Assembly: GCA_937967755.1 (NCBI GenBank)
Contig: CALBTA010000343.1
Location: 1-7,452 of the forward strand
Origin: an uncultured Planctomycetaceae bacterium
GTDB lineage: Bacteria > Planctomycetota > Planctomycetia > Pirellulales > Pirellulaceae
Length of the DNA: 7,452 bases
Reading direction: 5' to 3'
The translations under genes were made by a program, and so were the position numbers. This document shows, one piece after another, positions 1-6,860 of the stretch. Numbering within the stretch: the stretch's first letter is position 1; each line of letters starts with the position of its first letter. Under the pieces are notes generated by a model. The model searched no databases. It saw only the letters and a list, made by a program, of their open reading frames with translations, and was not told the DNA's origin.

Positions 1-3000
1 CCCCGGGAATGTGCACACGTAAGGGTAGATTCCCGGCTTCGACGGGGCGTTGAATCGCAGCACGTGCACGCTCGACTTTCGCGTTGGCCCAATCATAGGG
101 GTGTGCTGCAGAATGAGATCCTTCTTGTCGGCCGGAATGAAATCGCCGGCCGCGTTCTTGGGATCCTTCGCCATTTCATTCGCGGCGATGCCGACTTCCG
201 AGAGCTTGCCCGGTTGCACGAACACCAGATTGTGGTCGGTCGCGTCGGGGTTGGTGAAAACGATCTTCACCGGCTGGCCCGTCTTCACGGCGAACTGCTT
301 GATGGTGAACAGCATCCGCTCCGGGCGGCACGACATGCGCACCAGCTTGAGATTCGTTTGCGTATCGAACTCAGCTTCCTTCGCGGTCGGCGTTGGCTCC
401 TTGAGGGCATTGCTCGCTCGCGATTTCTTCAGCAGCGCCTCGATCTTGTAGCGCGGGTTCCCTTCCCAGTGTCGCCGCAGCGTGTGAGAACCCAGCGAAG
501 TGTTGATCGCATACGCCAGATGCCCGCCGCTGGGATATTTCGTGACGTCGAGCATCGCATCGAGGGCTTCTTTACTGCCGATGTAGCTGGCGGCGATGGC
601 GGCTTCCATGCGGACCATCGGGTCGGCGTCGTTGGCCGCGGCGCGCAGCAAGCGAATCGCGTCCGGCAACGCCTCGTGCCAGTGGCGAAGTTGCTGCGTC
701 GCTGCCGCGCGGGCGTTGTGATTCTCGCACGCCAGCAATTCGCGCAACAAATCTATGTTGGTTTCGTCAATCCAACGGTAGAGCCAGACCGCTTCGACCT
801 GATGGTGGCGGAAACGCGGATCACGCCGCTTCAGTCCAGCAACCCACTCGTCAAGCGCCGCTTTGACTTCGCTGGCGTCGCGCTCACGCAACTCCCGCTT
901 CGCCCAATAGCGATACCGATACTCCGGTCGCTTCAGCAAATCCAACAACTCTGCGATCGACGCCCCGTGAATTTTGGGCGGATCTTGCAGCTTCGCATCC
1001 TTGGGAACGATCCGCCAAATGCGTCCGCTATGGCGATCACGACGTTCATCCCGCAAAGAATATTGAGCATGGCCCTTGATCGGGTTGTACCAGTCGCAAA
1101 CATACATCGCCCCGCGCGGTCCGTATCGCAGATCAACGGGAATGAAACTGAGATTCCTCGAGAATATAATGTCGCCGACATACTCCTCGTCGTAGCCGAA
1201 TTCCGTTTCCTTCCACTTGTGAAATTCCACGCGGTTGGTCGGCTTGTAGCGCACCTTCACGAAGCCGCCTTGCATCTCCTTGGGCCAGGAAGCGAAATCG
1301 ACAAACTCCTGACCGCAGGTGCCCGAGTACGCCCGCAGTCCCGCCGGTTTGGGGTGCTGCTGTGGGTATGGGGGATCGAGCGCATGAAACGCCGCCGCGA
1401 AGATCGGGTGGCTGGCGACGTGGCGACCCCAATCGTCGAACGTGACGCCCCAGGGGTTGGTGCTGTGGTACGTGCCGAAGCTGGTCAGGCGATGCTTGCG
1501 CGGCTCGAACCGAAACCACCCGCTGTTCGCCTGGCGAACCGGGCCATACGGCGTTTCGACCTGGCTGTGGTGGAAGATCGATTCGCGGAAAATCAAATCG
1601 CCATCGGGCGTCCAGGTGAAATCGTGCAAGGCGTGGTGCGAATCCTCCGTGCCGAAGCCGGTCAGCAGTTGCTTTCGCACATCGGCCTTGTCGTCGCCGT
1701 CGACGTCTTTCAGAAACGTCAAATGCGGCATCTCGGAAACGTAGACGCCGCCGTCGCCAAACTCGAACGATAGCGGAATGTGCAGGTTGTCGGCGAAGAC
1801 GGTCGACTTATCGGCCCGCCCGTCGCCGTCGGTATCTTCCAAGATCACCAGCTTGTCGTCCGGTTCGTTGCCGGGGTAAACATGCGGATAGGTCGTCGAG
1901 CAACTAACCCACAGCCGGCCCTTGGCGTCCCACCGCATTTGTATCGGAGCGGCGATGTCGGGAAACTCTTCCTCGCCGGCGAACAGATTCACTTCAAAGC
2001 GCGGATCGATCTTGAACGCCTTAAGCTCATCCGCGGCCGACATCCACTTGTTCGCTCCGCGGTTTTCTTTTGTGGCTGGTAGCTCGGGCAGATTCGAATC
2101 GTCAACCGTATCGGCGCCTTCCGCGCCGGCCGCTTGAGACCAAATTCGCTCGTCGCGGTTGGCAGTCATGATATCGAAGTTCTGCATCGCGGGCAGAAAG
2201 TCGAGATACCCATAACTCTTGTTGCGGCCCCCGGTGTAATAGAACGTGTTGACCGGCCGATAGCGGCGGAAGTATTGGTTGTTCTTGTCAACGACCGTCT
2301 TGCGAATGGCATCGTTCAGTTTCGGCGGCTTTTCGGCGAAGACTTTCTCAAACAGAGTGTCGGCGAAGACATCGTAACCCTCTTGGTTCAAACGCGAGCC
2401 GTTGATCGTGATGTCGTGATCGGTACTCGCCCCCGCTTCGAGCGTGGCGTCATAAACATTCGCGAAGCCAACTTTCTGCTTCGCCGCCACGATGCTAACG
2501 ACTCCGGTGTACGCTCGGATGCGCCGGTTGTTCATGTCGGCAGCCGCCACCCCTGCCACATTCTCGTTGGCGATGGGTGAGACCAGAATGATTAGCGGCG
2601 CGGTCTTGCCGTTGAACGCCTTGGTCTTCAAACGTTCGATGAGCGCCGTCAGCTTCGCGTCGAACACATCGATATTCTCCTCGCCGGCGAACGATTCGTT
2701 GAAACCAAAGGCCGCGAAGATGACGTCGATCTTTTCGTGCGTCAGGTGCTGCTCGACATCGGCGAAGTTTGCTGGCCGGGGTTGCAAGTCAACTTCATCG
2801 GCCGACCAGGCCAGGTTGCGGACGACCAACTTGTGTTGCGGAAAACGCTGATGCAGCAATGTTTCGAATTGTCCAAAGAACTGCGAACGCTCAAGCAGCG
2901 TATTGCCGATCAACGCGATGCGATCACCCTCGTTCAACTTCAAAGGCAACGCCGTCTCCACAGCCGCAGCATCGCCAGCCCGCGGTGCGGTTTTCGCATA

Positions 3001-3240
3001 GATCGCGTACTTCCCAAAGTCAGGATCCTCAGGCGGATCCGCTTTGCCAGAGGGTCTGTTCTTGGCATCCGCCCGGTTCTGATTGTTCTTGGGCTTGGGT
3101 TTTTTGTCGCGTTGATTCGCCGACGCCGAATCGGAAGCCGGCGGAAAGAAGTGACCCGCGGAAAACAATATCGCCAGGGCGCAAAGGAGTGAAATGGGCA
3201 AACGCAGCCAACGTCTTGAACTTACTTGTTGCGAATTCAT
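1..3240 (-). CDS. Secreted SGNH / PVC-type dehydrogenase-propeller / HEAT / cupredoxin protein (3' end outside window)
   Basis: The frame is open from the ATG at 3240 to base 1, giving 1080 residues with no stop, so the C-terminus is missing. Residues 1 to about 40 are a signal peptide with a hydrophobic core around 13-28, followed by a Lys/Asn/Pro-rich linker (about 41-66). Residues 95-315 resemble an SGNH hydrolase: GDRIALIGNT near 105-114 and GFNES at 179-183. Residues 405-755 match the planctomycete/verrucomicrobial membrane-bound dehydrogenase propeller, with Asp-rich loops at 469-477 and 512-520, GFGTEDSHH at 528-536 and CDWYNP at 715-720. Residues 755-945 are helical and HEAT-like. From about 960 a blue-copper domain follows, with candidate ligands His1003 and Cys1076 (YVCTFPG); the second His and the Met would lie beyond the edge. 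No CxxCH haem motif is present in the window. A role in periplasmic sugar or alcohol oxidation with electron transfer to copper is inference; the substrate is unknown. The start is supported by the signal peptide and a GATAAT box upstream. Confidence 0.9.
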   Translation of the reverse strand, partial: MNSQQVSSRRWLRLPISLLCALAILFSAGHFFPPASDSASANQRDKKPKPKNNQNRADAKNRPSGKADPPEDPDFGKYAIYAKTAPRAGDAAAVETALPLKLNEGDRIALIGNTLLERSQFFGQFETLLHQRFPQHKLVVRNLAWSADEVDLQPRPANFADVEQHLTHEKIDVIFAAFGFNESFAGEENIDVFDAKLTALIERLKTKAFNGKTAPLIILVSPIANENVAGVAAADMNNRRIRAYTGVVSIVAAKQKVGFANVYDATLEAGASTDHDITINGSRLNQEGYDVFADTLFEKVFAEKPPKLNDAIRKTVVDKNNQYFRRYRPVNTFYYTGGRNKSYGYLDFLPAMQNFDIMTANRDERIWSQAAGAEGADTVDDSNLPELPATKENRGANKWMSAADELKAFKIDPRFEVNLFAGEEEFPDIAAPIQMRWDAKGRLWVSCSTTYPHVYPGNEPDDKLVILEDTDGDGRADKSTVFADNLHIPLSFEFGDGGVYVSEMPHLTFLKDVDGDDKADVRKQLLTGFGTEDSHHALHDFTWTPDGDLIFRESIFHHSQVETPYGPVRQANSGWFRFEPRKHRLTSFGTYHSTNPWGVTFDDWGRHVASHPIFAAAFHALDPPYPQQHPKPAGLRAYSGTCGQEFVDFASWPKEMQGGFVKVRYKPTNRVEFHKWKETEFGYDEEYVGDIIFSRNLSFIPVDLRYGPRGAMYVCDWYNPIKGHAQYSLRDERRDRHSGRIWRIVPKDAKLQDPPKIHGASIAELLDLLKRPEYRYRYWAKRELRERDASEVKAALDEWVAGLKRRDPRFRHHQVEAVWLYRWIDETNIDLLRELLACENHNARAAATQQLRHWHEALPDAIRLLRAAANDADPMVRMEAAIAASYIGSKEALDAMLDVTKYPSGGHLAYAINTSLGSHTLRRHWEGNPRYKIEALLKKSRASNALKEPTPTAKEAEFDTQTNLKLVRMSCRPERMLFTIKQFAVKTGQPVKIVFTNPDATDHNLVFVQPGKLSEVGIAANEMAKDPKNAAGDFIPADKKDLILQHTPMIGPTRKSSVHVLRFNAPSKPGIYPYVCTFPG

Positions 3241-3286
3241 GCGTGAAACCTAAAAGCGAATAGGTGAAAATCGGTGTCGACGTTCC

Positions 3287-3314
3287 ATTATCTTTACGCC
3301 GCACGGCAAGTGAA
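3287..3314 (-). promoter_or_regulatory. Candidate sigma70-type promoter for the dehydrogenase-like gene
   Basis: Read on the minus strand, TTCACT (3314-3309) and GATAAT (3292-3287) are separated by 16 bases. GATAAT matches the -10 consensus in five of six positions and TTCACT matches the -35 in four of six. Transcription would begin near 3280, leaving about 40 bases of leader. The leader has only a weak AGG ribosome-binding element about 10 bases before the ATG. Confidence 0.45.
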
Positions 3315-3357
3315 GTGGACGAACGTATTTCGCGGCGGTCAATTGTGTGGGTGATTA

Positions 3358-3366
3358 TGTTAGAAT
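3358..3366 (+). promoter_or_regulatory. Candidate extended -10 promoter for the carboxypeptidase gene
   Basis: TGTTAGAAT fits the extended -10 pattern TGnTATAAT with one mismatch. No good -35 hexamer lies at the usual distance, which is common for extended -10 promoters. Transcription would start near 3373, about 28 bases before the ATG at 3401, which is a further reason to prefer that start over the GTG at 3347. Confidence 0.4.
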
Positions 3367-3400
3367 GCTTTTTTTTCAGTTTCACCGACGAGCGATCACC

Positions 3401-4624
3401 ATGATGGCCTTTAGATTACTGGTGTGCGGCTTCGCGATCAGCGCAATTCTGCTGGATTTCCACCCAGCCATCGCGAGCGAACCGCTCCAAGTCAGCGTCG
3501 ATTTTCCCAGCGGCTCCGGCGAAGTGCTTGCTATCGATCAAGAGAAGCGTGCAATCGCCATTCGGCCAACGCCGCATGTCGATCGCGGTTGGGCCTGTTG
3601 GTGGTACGTGAAGATCGATGGCATCGAAGCAGGGCAAGTTATCAAACTGACCGTCGGCGATGCCCCTTGGGCGACACCGGACCGGGTGGCGTTCAGTACC
3701 GACAACGAAACCTGGTCGCAAACAGAACCGGGCACGCGCCAAGGGCGAACCATCACCTATCGTCACAAGGTAGACGCCGGCAGTTGCTGGTTCGCATGGG
3801 GACCGCCGTTCACGCCCGCCGATGCGCAGCAGTTGGTCGACAGCGCGGCGAAGGAATCGCCGCATGCGGAAAGTTTTCAACTCTGCCGCACCCGCGCCGG
3901 GCGTGCAGTTCCCGCTTTGCATGTGCGCGAGGACAATCCCGATCTCCCTGACGGCCAACGCCACGGCATTTGGATCCAGGCCCGACAGCACGCGTGGGAG
4001 TCAGGCAGCAGTTGGGTTGCGCAAGGGTTCGTGCGCTGGTTGACGAGCGATGACGATCGGGCCGTTTTGTTGCGGCGATCGGCGGATATCTACATCGTGC
4101 CGATCATGGATGTGGACAACGTCTTCGTCGGCGCCGGTGGAAAGAACCAAAAACCGCACGACCACAACCGCGACTGGAGCGATCAGCCGCACTGGAACGC
4201 GGTCCGCGAAGCCCAACGCCGCATCTCCGCGCTCAATGCCGAAGATCGCTTCGATCTATTCATCGACCTACACAACCCAGGTGCCGGGTCGAAAGCACCG
4301 TTCTTCTACATCGCCCCGCGAAAACTGCTCGCCGAAGCCGGCAAGCAAAACCTGGATCGCTTTCTGGCCAGCGCACGCCTCGACATGACTGGCCCGCTGG
4401 CGTTCAAAGGGCACACGCAGGAATCAGGCGAAAACTATGACCGCAAGTGGCGGCGGATCAGCAAGAACTGGGTGACGTTCAACACGAGCGACCACGTTGT
4501 TTCGGTCACGCTGGAAACCGCTTGGAACACGCCCCACAGCACGCCCGAAGGCTATCAGCGCGTCGGCAGCGACCTCGGCCGGGCGATCGAGCGCTACTTC
4601 CGCACGGAAGCTGCCGCGGAATAA
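3401..4624 (+). CDS. Exported M14-family zinc carboxypeptidase, cytosolic-carboxypeptidase-like (CCP/Nna1 type)
   Basis: The product has 407 residues. Residues 1-25 form a signal peptide with likely cleavage after HPAIA. Residues 30-175 look like the beta-rich N-terminal domain of CCP-type carboxypeptidases, with the WWYVKIDG stretch at 67-74. The M14 catalytic domain follows and every key element is visible: the zinc pair HxxE at His197/Glu200, the substrate-binding NRDW at 256-259 (Arg257), the third zinc ligand His291 in DLHNP, and the catalytic glutamate Glu372 in VTLETAW. It should be an active metallocarboxypeptidase that removes C-terminal residues from peptides outside the cytoplasm. 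Eukaryotic relatives shorten polyglutamate tails; the bacterial substrate cannot be read from the sequence. The ATG at 3401 is chosen for the signal peptide and a weak GACGAG ribosome-binding element; the ATG at 3404 would serve equally. surE follows after 86 bases. Confidence 0.88.
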   Translation: MMAFRLLVCGFAISAILLDFHPAIASEPLQVSVDFPSGSGEVLAIDQEKRAIAIRPTPHVDRGWACWWYVKIDGIEAGQVIKLTVGDAPWATPDRVAFSTDNETWSQTEPGTRQGRTITYRHKVDAGSCWFAWGPPFTPADAQQLVDSAAKESPHAESFQLCRTRAGRAVPALHVREDNPDLPDGQRHGIWIQARQHAWESGSSWVAQGFVRWLTSDDDRAVLLRRSADIYIVPIMDVDNVFVGAGGKNQKPHDHNRDWSDQPHWNAVREAQRRISALNAEDRFDLFIDLHNPGAGSKAPFFYIAPRKLLAEAGKQNLDRFLASARLDMTGPLAFKGHTQESGENYDRKWRRISKNWVTFNTSDHVVSVTLETAWNTPHSTPEGYQRVGSDLGRAIERYFRTEAAAE

Positions 4625-4659
4625 GTTGCCGCCCTCTGCCGCATATCAAATCCGGCGGC

Positions 4660-4665
4660 TATATT
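4660..4665 (+). promoter_or_regulatory. Weak candidate -10 box ahead of surE
   Basis: TATATT lies 45 bases before the surE GTG in the 86-base gap after the carboxypeptidase gene. It matches the -10 consensus in five of six positions, but the hexamer 17 bases upstream (TGCCGC) is a poor -35. surE could equally be read through from the carboxypeptidase gene; no terminator is visible in the gap. Confidence 0.22.
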
Positions 4666-4710
4666 CACAACTTCAATGAAACTGAAGCTTCTTCCGACGG
4701 ATCGGCAACT

Positions 4711-5475
4711 GTGCGAATACTATTGACGAATGACGATGGCATCTACGCCCCTGGGTTGGCGGCACTTGAAACGCAATTGGCGAAACTCGGTGAGGTTCGC
4801 GTGGTCGCGCCGGCGACTGAGCAAAGCGGCGTCGGCCATTCGATCACGTTCCTCAGCCCGCTGGTTTGCAAGGAAGTTTACGATGGCGACCGCCGGCGGG
4901 GGTGGGTGGTCAGAGAGACGCGTACGGATTGTGTGAAGATCGGCCTGTTCGAGTTCTTCGACGAACCGCCCGACTTGGTCGTTAGCGGAATCAATGGCGG
5001 CTTGAACGCGGGCATTAACGTGCTGTACAGCGGCACGGTGGCGGCGGCTATCGAAGGTGCGTTCTTCGGCGTCACGAGCGTGGCGGTCTCGTTGGAATTC
5101 GACGACCACGCCAACCATGTGAAGGCTGCCGAAATTGCCGGTGACGTGATCGAGCAGATCTTGCAGAACAAGTCACCGGAGCCGCAGCTTTACAATTTGA
5201 ACATTCCGACTGCCGCGATCGCCGGTGGGGCTGAGGTGCGGGTCGTTCCAATGGGCGTTGCCCGTTATGGAGAGCATTTCATCAAGCGGACCGACCCGCG
5301 GGGACGCCCGTACTTCTGGGCCACTAATGACCCGCCACCGCCCAAGAGCGAGCAGGAAACCGACCTGACCGCGTTGGAAGAGGGCCACATTACCCTGACG
5401 CCGCTGTCTTATGACATGACGCAGCGGCCCGTGATGGAAAAGATGCGCCAGTGGGATATAAAGGTGACGAGGTGA
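4711..5475 (+). CDS. surE: 5'/3'-nucleotidase SurE
   Basis: The product has 254 residues, the normal SurE length. SurE is a cytoplasmic, metal-dependent phosphatase that dephosphorylates nucleoside monophosphates and is linked to stress and stationary-phase survival. The metal site is intact: Asp8 and Asp9 in LLTNDDG, Ser39 in EQSGVGHS, and Asn95 in VVSGINGG. Other family landmarks are TDCVKIG at 72-78, YSGTVAAA from 106, and the C-terminal DPRG and TDLTALEEG segments. Translation most likely starts at the GTG at 4711, because the family begins M-R-I-L-L directly before the NDDG motif. The frame stays open upstream to the end of the carboxypeptidase gene, but that extension is an out-of-frame reading of the upstream gene and adds nothing SurE-like. 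The ribosome-binding element (GACGGA, 9 bases upstream) is weak. A lipoprotein gene follows 33 bases later. Confidence 0.95.
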   Translation: MRILLTNDDGIYAPGLAALETQLAKLGEVRVVAPATEQSGVGHSITFLSPLVCKEVYDGDRRRGWVVRETRTDCVKIGLFEFFDEPPDLVVSGINGGLNAGINVLYSGTVAAAIEGAFFGVTSVAVSLEFDDHANHVKAAEIAGDVIEQILQNKSPEPQLYNLNIPTAAIAGGAEVRVVPMGVARYGEHFIKRTDPRGRPYFWATNDPPPPKSEQETDLTALEEGHITLTPLSYDMTQRPVMEKMRQWDIKVTR

Positions 5476-5494
5476 GAGGGTGGAATCTCTTCGC

Positions 5495-5500
5495 AAAGGA
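5495..5500 (+). promoter_or_regulatory. Strong ribosome binding site of the lipoprotein gene
   Basis: AAAGGA sits 8 bases before the ATG at 5509. It is the best Shine-Dalgarno sequence in the window and fixes the lipoprotein start. The 33-base gap from surE leaves little room for a separate promoter, so co-transcription is likely. Confidence 0.7.
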
Positions 5501-5508
5501 ACAGAACG

Positions 5509-6063
5509 ATGAAGACTTTCTGGACGTTGGGAATTGCGGTGATCGCTGCTTGCCTATTGGCTGGCTGTGAAGAGGCCCCGCCGGCGAACACTGCTTCGAC
5601 CGATGGCTCGACAAACGTTGGCCTCGCCGCGCCGCCGCCAGCGGATGCGGACGCGGTTGAACAACCCGCGCCGACAGATGTTGCCAACACCGACGGCACA
5701 TCTACAACCCTCGACTCAACACCCGCGGCCGATGAAAACACCGAAGCGGTCGTTGCGGAAGTCGGCTTCGGAGCGAAGGGGCACTACGACAGCAACAACT
5801 ATATCGCCGTCGCCGTCAGTTCGCAGTTTCGCGTTCAGGAGCAACTGACCCTACTGACCATCAAACGGGCGATGCAGTCGTACAAGGCGTTGCACGACCG
5901 TTACCCTGAAACGCAAGAGGAATTTTTCGACGAAATCATCAAGGAAAACGGCATTTCGCTGCCCCAGTTGCCAGAGGGAGAGAAGTTCCTGTATGATCCT
6001 GAACTTGCCAAGGAAACCCGGGGCGTCGATTCGTTGAGAATCCTACGACCCAAACAACAGTAA
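5509..6063 (+). CDS. Lipoprotein with pseudopilin-like C-terminal segment
   Basis: The product has 184 residues. Residues 1-20 form a type II signal peptide ending in the lipobox LAGC, so Cys20 should be lipidated. Glu at +2 and +3 gives no inner-membrane Asp retention signal, which suggests the outer membrane. Residues 21-82 are a low-complexity Ala/Pro/Thr/Asp linker of the kind that spans the periplasm. Residues 83-184 are a compact conserved-looking region: an amphipathic helix from about 107, then the YKALHDRYPETQEEF stretch (125-139) and a PEGEKFLYDPE stretch (155-165). The helix followed by YK..h.RYP.t.eEF resembles the start of the globular part of type II secretion major pseudopilins (GspG type), but there is no prepilin peptidase site. 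I recall similar planctomycete lipoproteins of unknown role. Function is unassigned. It is probably co-transcribed with surE. Confidence 0.85.
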   Translation: MKTFWTLGIAVIAACLLAGCEEAPPANTASTDGSTNVGLAAPPPADADAVEQPAPTDVANTDGTSTTLDSTPAADENTEAVVAEVGFGAKGHYDSNNYIAVAVSSQFRVQEQLTLLTIKRAMQSYKALHDRYPETQEEFFDEIIKENGISLPQLPEGEKFLYDPELAKETRGVDSLRILRPKQQ

Positions 6064-6251
6064 CAACCGGAAATCGTTGGGCCCGTTCCTCGGAATCGCA
6101 AGCCGCGAAATTATAATGAGAGTCCTGCCGGTCGCTTGTAGGCCGGCTCGGTGAGTGAGAAAGCAACTCCATCGGATACGAGCGCAAGATGCGCTTTCAA
6201 AACGCGCTCCAAGATGGGGCGCTACTTTTGCTTCTCCCCAACAGGCTTCTC
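6064..6251 (+). promoter_or_regulatory. Intergenic region with TATAAT promoter and structured leader
   Basis: These 188 bases lie between the lipoprotein stop and the preferred start of the next gene. A perfect TATAAT occupies 6112-6117, without a convincing -35, and would start RNA near 6124. The leader could fold: GCCGG (6127-6131) pairs with CCGGC (6143-6147), and AGCGC (6181-6185) pairs with GCGCT (6191-6195) around a five-base loop. Further GCGCT copies at 6204-6208 and 6219-6223 are alternative partners. No rho-independent terminator with a T-run is visible after the lipoprotein gene. Confidence 0.45.
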
Positions 6252-6860
6252 ATGATTGCGATTCGAATTCTCTCTGCGTTCGCCTCCGTTGCAATTTTCG
6301 TTGGCGGCAACGTAACTTCCGGGGCCGACTGGTTCTTCATGCCGTCGACCTATTCGCACAGCCCGGTTACGGGCCATCGCGTTACGCAGTATGCGCCGAT
6401 TCCGCCGGTCATTGTTTATCAGCGCCCCGACTACACCCGCAGCGGCTACCGGCAAACGCGCAGCACGATTCGCGCCGGCGGCTCACAAGATCATTACCAC
6501 GTGGTCGAACAGTTTGGCAACGACGTGCGGCCCTACGGCGAATGGCTCTACCCCAACCGGCCTTACGCTGTCCCGTACGACATCTGGGGCCCTCCCTTCG
6601 GCGGTGTCAACGGAGAGCATTATTCCGACGGATACCGAAGCCGCGACCCGCGCGCCCGTTTCGACCGCCGCGCCTACGATCCCCGCCTGCGGGACGACCG
6701 CTACTTCGCTGACGAGTACGATCGCCGCTTGCGATCCGGGCGAGACGATCACTACGACGACCGCCGCGTCGATTCCCGCCACCGCGACTACCAGCGCTAC
6801 AACGGCCTGTTCGACGGCCGCGGCATTCCCGGCGACGATGAGCACTATCTCGATCCGTGA
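6252..6860 (+). CDS. Exported protein of unknown function with Arg/Asp/Tyr-rich tail
   Basis: The product has 202 residues. Residues 1-25 are a signal peptide with likely cleavage after VTSGA, ahead of DWFFMPS. Residues 26-118 are a Tyr/Pro/Gly-rich core with segments such as YSHSPVTGHRVTQY (34-47), YTRSGYRQTRSTIR (61-74), VRPYGEW (92-98) and IWGPPFGGV (111-119). From memory, planctomycete exported proteins share this order of motifs (YxHxPVTGxRVxQY, RSGYR, IRPYGEW), so it is probably a lineage-restricted family; I cannot confirm that here. Residues 121-190 are low-complexity, with 19 Arg, 15 Asp and 8 Tyr in 70 positions, and are likely disordered. An in-frame ATG at 6189 would add 21 residues, but it lies inside a potential hairpin and places the hydrophobic signal core too far in. 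I therefore chose 6252, although its CAGG ribosome-binding element is weak. No enzymatic motif is seen. The gene has its own TATAAT box at 6112. Confidence 0.75.
   Translation: MIAIRILSAFASVAIFVGGNVTSGADWFFMPSTYSHSPVTGHRVTQYAPIPPVIVYQRPDYTRSGYRQTRSTIRAGGSQDHYHVVEQFGNDVRPYGEWLYPNRPYAVPYDIWGPPFGGVNGEHYSDGYRSRDPRARFDRRAYDPRLRDDRYFADEYDRRLRSGRDDHYDDRRVDSRHRDYQRYNGLFDGRGIPGDDEHYLDP

Larger units (their letters stand above)
3241..3400. promoter_or_regulatory. Divergent intergenic region between the dehydrogenase-like gene and the carboxypeptidase gene
   Basis: These 160 bases separate two divergent start codons and hold one candidate promoter per strand, annotated separately. A GTG at 3347 is in frame with the carboxypeptidase, but starting there would put 18 non-hydrophobic residues ahead of a good signal peptide, so I treat that stretch as untranslated leader. 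I found no clear operator-like inverted repeat. Confidence 0.6.

Noticed and set aside
933..1519. Two shorter minus-strand frames that could suggest a broken gene
   Set aside because: They are in other frames than the continuous 1080-codon frame. Reading that frame base by base showed no stop or frameshift, so the gene is intact within the window.
64..1773. 569-codon open frame on the plus strand
   Set aside because: It lies wholly antisense to the minus-strand gene, whose protein shows clear propeller, HEAT and copper motifs. The plus-strand translation is Arg/Leu/Val-rich with no recognisable domain. Long antisense frames are expected in GC-rich coding DNA.
2134..3263. Several plus-strand open frames of 100-165 codons
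   Set aside because: All are antisense to the signal-peptide and SGNH-like part of the minus-strand gene and have no family resemblance or ribosome-binding context.
4447..4710. Upstream extension of the SurE frame
   Set aside because: It overlaps the carboxypeptidase gene in another frame and adds about 88 non-conserved residues. SurE proteins begin directly before the NDDG motif, which fits the GTG at 4711.
6116..6154. Tiny 12-codon frame that could be a leader peptide
   Set aside because: Its ATG overlaps the TATAAT box, so the promoter proposed there would not transcribe it, and it has no ribosome binding site.
6483..6845. Minus-strand frame rich in Val/Ala opposite the Arg/Asp/Tyr tail
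   Set aside because: It is the complement of GAC/CGC-type codons (GTC, GCG) and so an automatic Val/Ala-rich shadow. It has no start context.
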